Positions 11,047 through 20,910 of a DNA stretch of 64,000 nt are shown here, in pieces. The notes below the pieces were generated by a model. That model had not been told where the DNA came from, made no database searches, and saw only the letters and a program-made list of their open reading frames with translations. Position 1 is the first letter of the stretch; each line of letters opens with the position of its first letter. The position numbers were made by a program, and so were the translations under genes. The stretch spans positions 122,463,453 through 122,527,452 of the forward strand of contig CP092863.1 in the NCBI GenBank assembly GCA_030710605.1, read 5' to 3'. Source of the DNA: Cordylochernes scorpioides. Taxonomy: Eukaryota; Arthropoda; Arachnida; Pseudoscorpiones; Chernetidae.

Positions 11047-11088
11047 ACCTCGACGTTTCGACAAAAAGCTTTTGTCCTCGTCAGGAGC
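11047..11088 (-). ncRNA. Hammerhead ribozyme motif, type I (F4)
   Basis: Minus strand: 3-bp stem I (CTC/GAG), core CTGACGA, one unpaired G, stem II GACAAAA/TTTTGTC, GAA, palindrome ACGT as stem III, cleavage base C. All core residues canonical; the short stem I is a weakness. Confidence 0.75.
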
Positions 11089-11160
11089 AAACAAAAATTA
11101 AAACATAATTATCTAAAAGAATAATTTTTAACGCCTTGCTATATGTTTTAATTTTTGTTT

Positions 11161-11201
11161 GCTCCTGACGAGAACAAAAGCTTTTTGTCGAAACGTCGAA
11201 G
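11161..11201 (+). ncRNA. Hammerhead ribozyme motif, type I (F4)
   Basis: Core CTGACGA at 11165-11171, stem II CAAAA/TTTTG extended across a one-base bulge, GAA at 11190-11192, ACGT palindrome, cleavage base C at 11197. Stem I is reduced to two pairs, so activity in isolation is doubtful. Confidence 0.7.
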
Positions 11202-11422
11202 TAATAAAAATATTTATACTGGCCGAAGTATCTTTTTTCAAGAAATATGCATGCCGGCCAGGCAGCCTCTATTTTCACGATAAATATTTTTTATATAAAA
11301 AAGGATTCGTTTTGAAAAGTTTTTATATTATAGAAATATCACATTATATATATATATATTATTTGAAAATAAAAAAGTATAAACGCTTTTTACAAACTAC
11401 AAGTGGTATATGAAATTTAGAA

Positions 11423-11690
11423 ACTATTTTAAACGCGTAAGATTCTTTTTGAAATTAAACAATTTCTACTGCCCTTACTGAAATGAAAAAAATTAATGGA
11501 TGGGCCTGGCTCATCAGTGGTGAACCCATCCAGCAGTTTCTCCAGTTTAATCTACCATGCTGGAAGTGTTAACCACTGATAAGCCAGGCTCTCCCATTAA
11601 TTTTTTTCATTGCAGTAAGGGGCAGTATAAATTGTTTAATTTCAAAAAGAATCTTACGCGTCTATAAAAGTTTCTAATTTTCATAACAGA
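11423..11690. repeat. Family M inverted pair
   Basis: Two partial M copies facing away from each other. TTCTACTGCCC...ATTAATGG on the left is mirrored by CCATTAAT...GGGCAGTAT on the right, and both continue outward into the same flank (ATTAAACAATTTCTACTG, then AAAGAATCTTACGCG), so the repeated unit extends beyond the GGACAGTAGA motif. Confidence 0.8.
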
Positions 11691-11751
11691 TGGCGCGCTA
11701 GTGCATCGTATAATATATAGTATATAATACTTATAATATTCACTAAGATTA

Positions 11752-11978
11752 GAAAAAAGGCATCTCCTTATCGTACAACTGAAATTCGCTGATGGCTTGC
11801 GCCATCTATCGGAATAAATATCAACTATTCTCGTTGATTTTTAATTATTCCAGAATTGGCCAAATACAATAATTATACAATAATTAAAAATCAACGAGAA
11901 TAGTTGATATTTATTCCGATAGATGGCGCAAGCCATCAGCGAATATCAGTTGCACGATAAGGAGATGCCTTTTTCTTA
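11752..11978. mobile_element. F3 PLE tails, head-to-head palindrome
   Basis: Left arm (minus, from AAGGCATCTCCTTATCGT) and right arm (plus, ending ACGATAAGGAGATGCC) share over 100 bp, including GATGGCTTGCGCCATCTATC and TCAACGAGAATAGTTGATAT. Both copies are truncated before the hammerhead. 3' ends point outward. Confidence 0.85.
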
Positions 11979-12187
11979 ATTTATGCACCATATCCCAGTA
12001 CAATATTACATTTGTACTATTTATTTATTTATATTGTACTAAGATATTAAACGTTTTTATACTTTTTACAGTTTATATATCTTAAAGTTTGAATTAAACA
12101 CTTACATTGGCGATAACATTAATAACTGTTATAATATTTGTCATAATATTGAATGATAAAAACACATATATAATATTTTGAGTTGTT
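11979..12187. other. AT-rich spacer, nothing recognised
   Basis: No gene or repeat seen. Confidence 0.4.
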
Positions 12188-12394
12188 GATCGAGACCAAA
12201 GGTAGACGCGACGAGTTTATTTAAAAGTCTGCGAGCTTTCGGACAATGACTTCCTTCAACAGGTCATATTACGTGAATACAAGAAGTAGTTTCTTTTTAG
12301 TAGTTTCTTGTATTTGCATAATGGCCTGCTGAAGAACGTCCGAAAGCTCGCAGCTCTTCTAAGCAAAGAAACACGTTTGGTCTCTTCCAACAAT
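12188..12394. mobile_element. F5 PLE 3' ends, head-to-head palindrome
   Basis: Left arm (minus) has GACCTGTTGAAGGAAGTC and GTCCGAAAGCTCGCAGA; right arm (plus) has GCCTGCTGAAGAACGTCC and GAAAGCTCGCAG. Both are hammerhead-like (CTGTTGA or CTGCTGA core, GAA, AGCT palindrome, cleavage base C). Outer ends pair as GAGACCAAA/TTTGGTCTC. Confidence 0.7.
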
Positions 12395-12569
12395 GATATC
12401 TAACAATTCCTTCTTTTATAACAATATGAGTCAAAAGCCGATCCATTGAATATATTTATATAAAAAAAGGCGTACCTATATCTGAGAAAAAACAAAAACA
12501 ATTTTATATTTAAAAATTTCGAAGGATTTTTCTCTCTTTATCAATTTATTGTACAATTAAATTAATTTT

Positions 12570-12660
12570 AGGGAAAAAAAGGAAGCATCTCCTTATCGTG
12601 CAACTGAAAGTTGCTGATGGCTTGCGCCATCTATCGGAATAAATATCAATTATGCGTTTA
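12570..12660 (-). mobile_element. F3 PLE tail, probably split by the F4 pair
   Basis: GCATCTCCTTATCGTGCAAC and GATGGCTTGCGCCATCTATC match F3. The next F3 block (TTAATTATTCCAGAAT) does not resume until about 12892, after the F4 pair, which suggests F4 inserted into an older F3 copy. I see no clean duplication at the junctions. Confidence 0.65.
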
Positions 12661-12667
12661 TTTAGAT

Positions 12668-12875
12668 GAAAAATAGACACTTTGGCCAGTTGGAGGTTTT
12701 TTATTTTCTCAACGTTTCGACAAAAATCTTTTGTCTTCGTCAGGAGAAGTAAATAAAAATAAAACATTTGGAAAGGCCTTGAATGAAACGTTGAGAAAAT
12801 AAAAACCTCCAACTGGCCGAAGTGTCTATTTTTCATATAAATATGAATGCCGGCCAGGCAGCCTCTATTTTTACG
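12668..12875. mobile_element. F4 PLE fragments, head-to-head palindrome
   Basis: Arms 12668-12718 and 12785-12834 are exact inverted copies through GAAAAATAGACAC and CCAGTTGGAGG. The right copy is 5' truncated inside the hammerhead, starting at GAAACG; the left is longer. The right arm is followed by the F4 tail CCGGCCAGGCAGCCTCTATT. Confidence 0.85.
12706..12748 (-). ncRNA. Hammerhead ribozyme motif, type I (F4), best F4 copy
   Basis: Minus strand: stem I TTCTC/GAGAA (5 bp, perfect), core CTGACGA, one unpaired A, stem II GACAAAA-GAT-TTTTGTC (7 bp), GAA, palindrome ACGT, cleavage base T. Every invariant core position is canonical. Likely active, perhaps best as a dimer because stem III is a four-base palindrome. 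Confidence 0.85.
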
Positions 12876-13202
12876 ATATTCTTTATCTTTATTAATTATT
12901 CCAGAATTTGCCAAAATAATTTTTTTATGCAATAAATTGATAAAGAGGGAACAATCTCTCGAAATATTTTGAGAACAAAATTGTGTTTTTTTTTTCTTTC
13001 TTTAACAGATCCAGATACGCGCCTTTTTTATATAAATGTAAAACAAACCAAATTTTGGGAGGATAGTATTTATGCTATAAAAGAAGCACCTCTCCCTTTA
13101 AAAGTTTATTAAACCAATATTTCTTTTGTATATAAACCAAGTACAGAATGTACAGATTTTTGTAAATATATTTATATAGATGGAAATTTTGCCGGGAGGA
13201 AA

Positions 13203-13346
13203 TTAATCTAAAGAGACAAGGATCGCCTCTCCCGTCAAAATAGACGTCTAAAATCAGACGCCATCTATTGCGGCGACGGTCAATAGATGGCGTCTGGTTT
13301 TGGACGTCTATTTTGACGGGAGAAGCGACCCTTGTCTCTTTATATA
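13203..13346. repeat. Long hairpin element, ~65-bp arms
   Basis: Inverted arms read AAAGAGACAAGGATCGCC, CCGTCAAAATAGACGTCTA and CAGACGCCATCTATTG, with a ten-base loop (CGGCGACGGT). Related single arms: 23880-23930 and 31538-31605. Class unknown; it could be a palindrome of another retroelement tail. Confidence 0.75.
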
Positions 13347-13358
13347 TATTCATAAATA

Positions 13359-13536
13359 CAGTTAAACCTGTCTATAGCGCCCCCTCTTGGGACTCACCAA
13401 AATAGGGTGCTATAGAGAGGGAGTGCTATAGACAGGTCACTTTTAATATAAATCGCATCGTACTACGTATTTAAAATCAGGCGCTATAGAGAGGAAGGCG
13501 CTATTTAGAGGGAGGCACTATAGACAAGTTTAAGTG
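13359..13536. mobile_element. pogo/Tc1-type MITE, 178 bp
   Basis: Terminal inverted repeats CAGTTAAACCTGTCTATAG and, on the opposite strand, CACTTAAACTTGTCTATAG, flanked on both sides by TA (13357-13358 and 13537-13538). An internal pair GTGCTATAGAGAGGG and TGCTATAGACAGGT resembles a nested end. CAGT...-like ends with TA duplication fit the pogo branch of Tc1/mariner elements. No coding capacity. Confidence 0.75.
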
Positions 13537-13539
13537 TAT

Positions 13540-14384
13540 GTATGTTTTTTTTTTAATTATAAATTTGATATATGCATTATTTTCTGTATAGAAATATTTA
13601 TCTATTAATAATTAAAAGAAATAATATGAATAAAAATCTTAGAACATATATATAAGACCTCTTACTGTACACCTATATATATATCATGTTAATTAAATAT
13701 TATTAGTCATGTCGGAACCAAAAAAAAAATTATAAAATTAATACGAAAATCCCTCGAGGGAATTAATTTGACAGTTATCCAATTTAGATAATTAATTTGA
13801 CCCTTTTTTTAAGAAAAAAGGCATAAAATCACTTTAAAATTTTCATTACTATTAAATAATTTAAATTTTTATTATAAATATATATATATATAATTAGAAT
13901 TAATGTTGTTACTCTCTGATACATTATTCTAAAATATAAAATTTATTTTTTTTAATTTGCATAAATATGACATACAAAAATATGATGGAAAAAATCAATT
14001 TTGCATATGTTGGTTTATATTTAGGTTATAAATGATTGATTTCAAACACAACTTTATTTTTATAAATAAAATACTAGTAAAAAAAGGTATTTTAAATATG
14101 TATATAATATAACGTGTATATAAAAAATATATATTTATTATTAAGTTGTTAAAGTGATAATCCTGTTGAAAGACTGACAAGTCCGAAAGTTTGAAAATAA
14201 AAAAATTGTTCAAGAAACTTAACCCTGTAAGCTTCATTTATTTTATAATATTATAAATCAGGGAGGAACCTTTATATAAAAAACAGCTCTATATATAGTT
14301 TTCCAATGATTCTTGAAATAAAATTGCAAAAGTTGAACATACAATATAACAATATAGATAATTACAATAAGTTCGAAACTATTT
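13540..14384. other. AT-rich stretch, no gene seen
   Basis: Nothing recognised apart from the short block near 14217 shared with 6138. Confidence 0.45.
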
Positions 14385-14545
14385 TAAAGGCGTAAGATTC
14401 TTTTTAAAATTAAACAATTTCTACTGTCCTTACTGCAATGGAAAAATTAAAGGGAGGGAATGGCTCATCAGTGGTGAACCCTCCCAGCGGTTTCGCCAGT
14501 TTAATTGTTTAAATGATAACAGATGGCGCGCAAGTGCATCGTAAT
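14385..14545 (-). repeat. Family M fragment
   Basis: Minus-strand copy: TTTCTACTGTCCTTACTGC, GGCTCATCAGTGGTGAACC, CTCCCAGCGGTTTCGCC, flanked by the AAAGATTCTTACGCC-type flank also seen at 11.4 kb. Confidence 0.8.
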
Positions 14546-14985
14546 TACAATAAGTATCTTTATTAATTTTGAAGATCTTTCGTTGGTTGAAAGTTGGTTT
14601 TGAAAAAACCATAACTACATCAGACAATTATTTATTCAACCCTCGATATTTCAGTAACTTATTGTCATTTTCCTCAAGTGAATGGTTTTTTTTAATTCTA
14701 TCTCAACTTATATACATACAGGGTTTTTTATTTGTTTTCTGTACACCAGTCGTTAACTTTCTCCTGATCTAATATACATGGAAAACGTGTTTTAATAGTA
14801 AATAGAGAAAATCTGTAAGACATATTCAGTCAAGAAAAATTGAAATTGACAGGTTCTGGGCAAAGATAGTTGTTTTTTAGTCAGAAAATGATGATGACAA
14901 TATTGCTGGATCATGTTTGATTATCAGATACAAAATTATATCGGTAAAATTCCAAAAAGCAGAGACCACGGGCGAAGTTAGTTCA
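14546..14985. other. Intergenic, no feature recognised
   Basis: The 67-residue open frame at 14569-14772 has no recognisable family. Confidence 0.4.
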
Positions 14986-14989
14986 TTTT

Positions 14990-15320
14990 TTTGTACGCAG
15001 GAACAAAATTCTAACAGAAAAACATTCATTCGAGCAGAAGACACAAAGCCAGATCATTTCTCTATAAAAATATCGTTTCTCAGACACAAAGTTTGGAGCG
15101 GGACGTTTCACAAGAATGACATCCACGGCGCCAATTTATAATTGTAACGAATAGTATTTGATAATCCAAATAATAGAAATTTAAAATATCATTGTGGTAA
15201 TTTACATTTTTATATTTTAAAACATACAAAGTTTGGAGTGGGACGTTTCACAAGAGTGACATCCACGGCGGTATTTGAATAAAAACATTTAAACGGATAA
15301 AACCCGGGTCATTCGTCTAG
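14990..15320 (+). mobile_element. Helitron 3' part (plus strand)
   Basis: Ends in AAACCCGGGTCATTCGTCTAG with CTAG at 15317-15320 before T, the plus-strand counterpart of the 1384/9684/23425 ends, although the terminal hairpin is decayed. Inside, GTTTGGAG(C/T)GGGACGTTTCAC appears twice (about 15090 and 15230). Confidence 0.65.
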
Positions 15321-15519
15321 TAATATATATTTTTTAACTGGGACATTTTATTTACAAAATGAAATTCCAATTTATTATAAAATTCACATAAAAACACAGC
15401 TATATATTAGAAAATATAAAATAATTTCATATATGCAAATAATTATGCAAATTTATTCGATTTAATATAATATTTAAAAATTTTTGAAAAATATAGTTAA
15501 AATATATCTATTATTATCA

Positions 15520-15672
15520 AATACTATTCTTTACAATTATAAATTGCCGCCGTCACTCTTGTGAAACGTCCCGCTCCAAACTTTGTGTCTGAGAAACGAT
15601 ATTTTTATAGAGAAATGATCTGGCTTTGTGTCTTCTGCTCGAATGAATGTTTTTCTGTTAGAATTTTGAAAC
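15520..15672 (-). repeat. Inverted copy of the 15.0-15.16 kb segment
   Basis: Reverse complement of about 15005-15165: TTACAATTATAAATTG, TGTGAAACGTCCCGCTCC, CTGGCTTTGTGTCTTCTGC. Arms are about 150 bp and nearly identical. The matching 37-residue open frames on the two strands are a consequence, not evidence of a gene. Confidence 0.8.
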
Positions 15673-15729
15673 CATTTAAAGAAAATATTTATAACTGTAA
15701 ATACATGACTATTTAAAATTATATCCATT

Positions 15730-15770
15730 ATTCCTGTAGAAGGGCAGCTTACGCCCGAAAGCTCGAATTT
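15730..15770 (+). ncRNA. Hammerhead-like motif, family F5
   Basis: Stem I ATTC/GAAT (4 bp), core CTGTAGA, unpaired A, stem II GGGC/GCCC, GAA, palindrome AGCT, cleavage base C. Architecture is that of a type I hammerhead; A6 of the core is U, which is expected to abolish or strongly reduce cleavage. Confidence 0.55.
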
Positions 15771-15954
15771 ATTTTTCAAATAAAGAAACTTATCCTTTTT
15801 GAATCTTTTCGTTATTATAAAATATATCTATATTATATTTAAAAAAAAAAAGATATTTCAGTTGTATTTTGGAATTAGATGGATATATTGAATTATTATT
15901 GTTTGTTGTGTGTTTGATTTTGGTATACATGAGTATATATATGTTACAATATTG

Positions 15955-16215
15955 TCTTGCAGTCATGGGAATAATAAAAGAGTTTTGATCAGAGATTTCT
16001 TTATTTGACTTAAGGACTATATATGAAAAACATAATTTGACAAAAGTACCGCCTGGTTTAAGGCGAGTAGAATAAGGAAAACAAAAGATTATTTACATAA
16101 TGTACAAAGATTTGAGCCGGCCATCGGGAAACAACAACAATGAGTTTTTATAGGGGTAAGCATGACCTCTGGCGGTTGATTTAGCAGAGTATTTAGATCT
16201 ATGAAATATATATAT
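15955..16215 (-). repeat. Dispersed repeat family F7 (inverted copy)
   Basis: Reverse complement of the 8945 and 23036 copies: GCCTGGTTTAAGGCGAGTAG, GAGCCGGCCATCGGGAAAC, TGACCTCTGGCGGTTGATTT. Confidence 0.7.
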
Positions 16216-16880
16216 ATTTTTAAATAAAACAATATTTTAATATAACATATATATATATATAAGTAAATACTAAATATATTTTTGTCTTTTTTCTCTAAAG
16301 TATATACAGGGCGTATAACAACAATTTTTTAAAAAAGTCCTTGGTCAAATATAATTTTTGGTAAAATATTAAATAAAGTCGCTAATCACAGAGTGCGGGG
16401 AAAGCAGCGGCCACATTTGATGACGGGAACCATCAATCAAAAATGTCATTTTCTCCAAGTTTATTTATGAAATGTCACATTATGAATGCATATAGTTAAC
16501 TTTTTTTCCCATATAATTTGTGATCCAACGATAGGAATTTTTTATATATAGATATAATATATAAATTGGCGGGGCGACGTTTTATAGTCATCTATTAAAT
16601 GTCAGACGAATTTATGACCCTTTTTTTTTCATTTTCCCGATAATTTATTTTTGTGCTCTTAATTTAAATTTTTATTAAATAAATTTGAAAGAATGAGTTG
16701 CGTTTGTTTTAAAATGTGCGTTGGTTAAGTTTATAGTCGTTTGATATTTAAATAATTTATTATTATTATTTTGACTTTTTTGTGTGATTTTGTGTTTTGC
16801 CTTCTGCATGCAAAATATTTATCTATTATATATGTATCTAACTTATTTTAATTATAAAATTAAACATATAGGTATATATT
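16216..16880. other. AT-rich stretch, no gene seen
   Basis: No coding signal or named repeat. Confidence 0.4.
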
Positions 16881-16949
16881 TTAAAGATTGAGCAATCCAT
16901 AATAATATCTATAAATAAATATAAAGCATATATTGGATCTGAATTTATT

Positions 16950-17002
16950 AAACGGCCAATATTTCTAGGGGCAACACGCCTCTCTTTATCAAGGCTTTTG
17001 AT
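16950..17002 (-). ncRNA. Hammerhead-like motif downstream of the PLE ORF
   Basis: Minus strand: stem I GCC/GGC, core TTGATAA, a stem II-like GAGGC/GCCCC hairpin, GAA, ATAT palindrome, T. It sits on the coding strand about 200 bp past the ORF, where PLE terminal repeats carry hammerheads. Core C3 and G8 are replaced (U and A), so it is probably inactive. It links the F1 fragments to a PLE ORF. Confidence 0.5.
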
Positions 17003-17205
17003 TTAAACTAAATCACGTGGGCATGTGATTCACTCATGCTATACAAGATCAAAGTAAGAAACTATCTGATGAAAATTTCACTGTATATAAAATATATGTA
17101 CAATGGTTAGATTTAATAATAATTCAAAGAGTATACAATTAAATAACCATTTGATTAAATAAATGAAAAGATTGATAAATATTAGAAAATAAAAATGAGT
17201 ACGGA

Positions 17206-18310
17206 TTATGATCCAATATGTTGTGTTGATAAATATAAATAAAAATATATTAAAAGTATAAATATATGCAAAAATAATAAAAAAATAAAAAAATAAAAAT
17301 AATAATTAAATAATTTAGGAAGATATAAATTCTCTATAAATTTCTGGTAGGTCGATTTTCTATTTATGCTTTCTGTATCTTTTATAGAGGCCCAGCTTTC
17401 TAAAAATAACCTGTAATGTTTTTCTTTAATATTCTGGTATAATATTGATGCTTTGTCAAAATCGGGTATATGACTATTGTTTAGCGCATGGTCTACTAGG
17501 ATAGATAATGGTTTAAGGATACGTAGAGCTGCTTTGTGCTGGTTAATGCGTTCTTTCAATGCTTTGCTGGTTTCTCCAATGTAAGTGGCTGGACAGGTTT
17601 TGCATGGAATTTTGTAAATAATATTGCTTTTGTTTTCCTTTTTACTATTATTCTTGATGTTTGAGTGGCGTAGAATTTGTTTCAAATTTGGTGCAGATTG
17701 ATATGTGGTAATTATATTATATTTCTTCAATACTCTGGCGATTCTTTCTGATCCGTAACTGTATGGGAGAGGGCAATATCTTTTATCGGATTGAACATTG
17801 CTATTGTTTGAAGATGGGATTCTGGGAGTGTAAAAATGCTTCTTGATGAATTTCTTCGGATAATTATTGCCTATCAACTCTTTAAAAATTATATTATTTT
17901 CTTCTTTTCTTTCAATATTCCTATTTGAGCAATGTGTAGTTAATCTTTTGGAAAGTGTTTTTACAACCGCGATTTTATTATGAATCGGACCAAAAAAGCT
18001 AAAATTTAAATAGTTTCCTGTGTGCGTAGGTTTTCTGTATATGGTGGTTTCTATATGAAGTTCTTTTCTTATTAGTTGAATGTCTAAAAATGCTAAAGAA
18101 TTATTGTTTACTATTTCGTGTGTGAACTTTAAATAAGGTTTGAGATTATTCAGAAAATATAGGAAAGTATCAATTTCTGCTTCAGTTATGCAAAATACAT
18201 CGTCTATATATCTCATCCATAATAAAACTTTTAAATTATTTGCTTCAGTAATAATTTTGTCTATTTCATTCATGAAAATGTTTGCCAATGCTGCTGAAAT
18301 AGGGTTATTT
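17206..18310 (-). CDS. PLE reverse transcriptase / GIY-YIG endonuclease, 5' truncated
   Basis: The C-terminal half of a PLE polyprotein, which copies element RNA into DNA at a nick made by its own GIY-YIG nuclease. Counting from the first internal Met (18288), YIDD at residues 27-30 is the catalytic RT motif, and AFLDI (66-70) plus YRKPTHTGNY (84-93) are the PLE-type RT thumb region. The linker ends in a zinc-finger-like CxxC (229, 232). The nuclease has Y225 and YIG (236-238), R247, E297 and N309 in the expected order. In-frame residues PISAALA upstream of that Met match the conserved GxPISxxLAN motif, so translation was originally continuous to about 18310; RT motifs before this are missing. 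Full PLE proteins are roughly 800 residues. No internal stop or frameshift over 360 codons suggests a fairly recent insertion. The last ~35 residues are hydrophobic and AT-run-encoded and may be readthrough into the 3' region. Confidence 0.9.
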
Positions 18311-18659
18311 AATAATAAATTATTTAATTATTTTTTTTATTTTTTTATTATTTTTGCATATATTTATACTTGTAATATATTTTTATTTATATTTATCAAC
18401 ACAACATATTGAATCATAATCCGTACTCATTTTTATTTTCTAATATTTATCAGTCTCTTCATTTATTTAATCAAATGGTTATTTAATTGTATACTCTTTT
18501 AATTATTATTAAATATAACCATTGTACATATATTTTATATACAGTGAAATTTTCATCAGATAGTTTCTTACTTTGATCTTGTATAGCATGAGTGGATCAC
18601 ATGCCCACGTGATTTATTTATAGGTATATATATAAAATAAAAGGATTTAAAAGCGCGAA

Positions 18660-19065
18660 TGTTTCTTTTATACATAAAACAAACTTCTACTGTCCTTACT
18701 GCGATGAAAAAATATATTGGGAGGGCTTGGCTCATCAGTGGTGAACCCTCCCAGCGGTTTCGCCAATTTAATCCACCAGACCGCTTCTCAGAGCTCTAAT
18801 ACTGTATTGGATCATTCTGCTTTTATATGCTGCACTGAAGGATGGAATCTTAGGAATGGGTGTTAAGTAAACTATGGACATAATCTTATAGGACAGTAGA
18901 ATTACATTCGAATATTGGCGAAACCGCTGGGAGGGTTCACCACTGATGAGCCAAGTCCTCCCAATATATTTTTTCATCGCAGTAAGGACAGTAGAAGTTT
19001 GTTTTATGTATAAAAGAAACATTCGTGCTTTTAAATCCTTTTATTTTATATGTATAGATGGCGCG
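18660..19065. repeat. Family M: complete minus copy plus inverted partial copy
   Basis: 18686-18900 is a complete 215-bp M element on the minus strand (TCTACTGTCC...GGACAGTAGA). Directly beyond it a 5'-truncated plus copy runs to about 18990. Both outer flanks share GTTTTATGTATAAAAGAAAC and GTGCTTTTAAATCC in opposite orientation, so the palindrome extends past the M ends. Confidence 0.85.
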
Positions 19066-19124
19066 TTATTGCTTTGTGTTAATATAGGTATATGAAAATT
19101 CGAAACTATTATAGACACGTATGA

Positions 19125-19250
19125 TTCTTTTACAAATTAAATAATTTCTACTGTCCTTATTGCAATGGAAAAATTAATGGGAGGGCCTGGCTCATCAGTG
19201 GTGAACCATCCCAGTAATCCATAAATATATCTTTATTTAAAAAGACATAT
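19125..19250 (-). repeat. Family M fragment joined to a short F1 end
   Basis: M core (TTCTACTGTCCTTATTGC, GGCTCATCAGTGGTGAACC) stops at about 19204, where AATCCATAAATATATC, a degraded F1 terminus, begins. Confidence 0.6.
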
Positions 19251-19734
19251 ATATTGTTGCATCATGGCTAATGAACCTATTTTATTTTAAATTGTAATAT
19301 TATTTTTCATATATTTTAAATTCAAATTCATATTTTATATTTATTTATTTTATTAAACAGAATATATGTATTATAAACAGAATATATGTATTATAGAATA
19401 ACAATTTGTATTTTGGTACACTGTGTGACTTCACTACTCTCTTTGATGTGAGAAATAAATAATTCTGGAGGCTACTTAAAGTTATCTCCACTTATATAAA
19501 TTTGTAGGATGGTTGAAACACGGTAAGATACAAGGCACAGGAGAGAATCAAGGTTGAAGAGTCTGCCAACCTGGTGCAACAATATATTGGATCAAAAAAT
19601 AATGTATTTAACAATTATACCAACATATGTATTATTTTATCATCATGATTTGTTGTTATAACAATTATAGATTGTATTTTATGTACAGCGAATTTTCCAT
19701 ACCAATATACATACCTACATAATTATTTTATTTT
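19251..19734. other. Intergenic, nothing recognised
   Basis: AT-rich with a locally mixed-composition piece at 19430-19580; no open frame or repeat match. Confidence 0.4.
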
Positions 19735-19739
19735 GAAAA

Positions 19740-20042
19740 TAGAGCAATCCATAAATAAATCTTTAATTAAAAAGGCATATATCAAAATATCATTTATTTT
19801 ACCAATATTTCAGTTGGCTGAACGCCAACCTTTATCAAGGTATTATAACATTTTAAAGTGTGTCAACAACAAACTCAGCGTCACATAACGTAACATTATG
19901 TGGCGCTGAGTTTGTTGTTGACACACTTTTTAAAATGTTATAATACCTTGATAAAGGTTGGCGTTCAGCCAACTGAAATATTGGTAAAATAAATGATATT
20001 TTGATCCGATATATGCCTTTTAAATTAAAAATTACTTTTATA
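19740..20042. mobile_element. F1 PLE palindrome, ~150-bp arms, almost no spacer
   Basis: Arms meet at about 19890: TAACGTAACATTATG at the centre, then CAACAACAAACTCAGCG and CGCTGAGTTTGTTGTTG in mirror positions, each followed outward by the F1 hairpin GTTGGC/GCCAAC, GAAATATTGG and ATCCAATATATG-type end. The 3' ends face outward. Confidence 0.9.
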
Positions 20043-20699
20043 TTAATCTTAAATATATATTTTTTTAGTTTTATGTTTGGCAAGAACAAGCAAGTTTCAT
20101 AAGCAAATTCCTCAATAGAATTTACAAATTTAGACACAGGATTATTCATATTGTCAAGTAGCTCCATCCAGATGGGACAACTGTCAATCATCCCTGGACC
20201 CCGGGGGGGGGGACCACAGGTGTGGGGGCTTCTGGGAAGCTGATCTGTAAATAAGGAAAACGGGACGGTGGCTAACGCCGTTCATTCAGGATTAGCTTTA
20301 ACTGGGGGTAAGTTGTACAAAACTCTCTCTCCCTATAATTACCCCTTATAATAAATTAATTATCCCCAAACTTGCCCTTGCTTTATTTATCTCCGCGACA
20401 ATATGAATATTTGCATATGATGGATTAGCGCGCGCCATCTGTTGTAAGCGATTGTAACTATAAGGACAGTAGAAAATTTATTTATTTTAAAAAGAATCAT
20501 ACGCATCAAAAATAGTTTGAAATGACTTATAATTTAATACATAATATTTTGTATTTTTTTTATATTATTTTTCACACATATATATACACACACAAAGCTT
20601 TAATAAGACCACCGGTCTTATACAGATTCACCACAGAAAGAAAGGAAGCTTTTTCCTATATTCAAATATAAGTAATTTAAACTATATAAATATATATTT
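20043..20699. other. Intergenic; contains a GC-rich patch
   Basis: 20190-20330 is locally GC-rich with a short poly-G run near 20204. A possible M tail (AAGGACAGTAGAAAATTT) lies near 20462. No coding signal recognised. Confidence 0.45.
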
Positions 20700-20910
20700 T
20701 TGGAAATAGAGCAATCCATAAATAAATCTTTAAATAAAAAAGCATATATTGGATCAAAATATAATTTATTTTACCAATATTTCAGTTGGCTGAACGCCAA
20801 CCTTTATGAAGGTATTATAACATAGGATAAAGGTTGGCGTTCATCCAACTGAAATATTGGTAAAATAAATTATATTTTGATCCAATATATGCTTTTTTAT
20901 TTAAATATAT
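20700..20910. mobile_element. F1 PLE palindrome, short arms
   Basis: Left arm from ATAGAGCAATCCATAAATA through ACCAATATTTCAGTTGGC; right arm GGTTGGCGTTCATCCAACTG, ATATTGGTAAAATAAAT, GATCCAATATATGC. About 20 bp separates the hairpins. 3' ends outward. Confidence 0.88.

Larger units (their letters stand above)
11007..11290. mobile_element. F4 PLE fragments, head-to-head palindrome
   Basis: Inverted arms 11007-11106 (minus) and 11143-11242 (plus) with about 36 bp between. Each arm has a hammerhead motif, TTATACTGGCC and GTATCTTTTTTC. The right arm continues into the F4 tail CCGGCCAGGCAGCCTCTATT. Both 3' ends point outward. Confidence 0.85.
16881..18616 (-). mobile_element. Penelope-like element with inverted 3' copy
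   Basis: A 5'-truncated PLE on the minus strand. From its 3' end (low coordinates): F1-type terminal block with ATTGCTC and CATATATTGGATC, a hammerhead-like motif at about 16950-17002, an untranslated stretch, and the RT/GIY-YIG ORF ending near 18310. From 18312 to 18616 the sequence repeats 17009-17318 in reverse complement, i.e. a second, more truncated copy pointing the other way. This head-to-head form is a known habit of PLEs; here the second copy begins inside the 3' end of the ORF. Confidence 0.88.
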
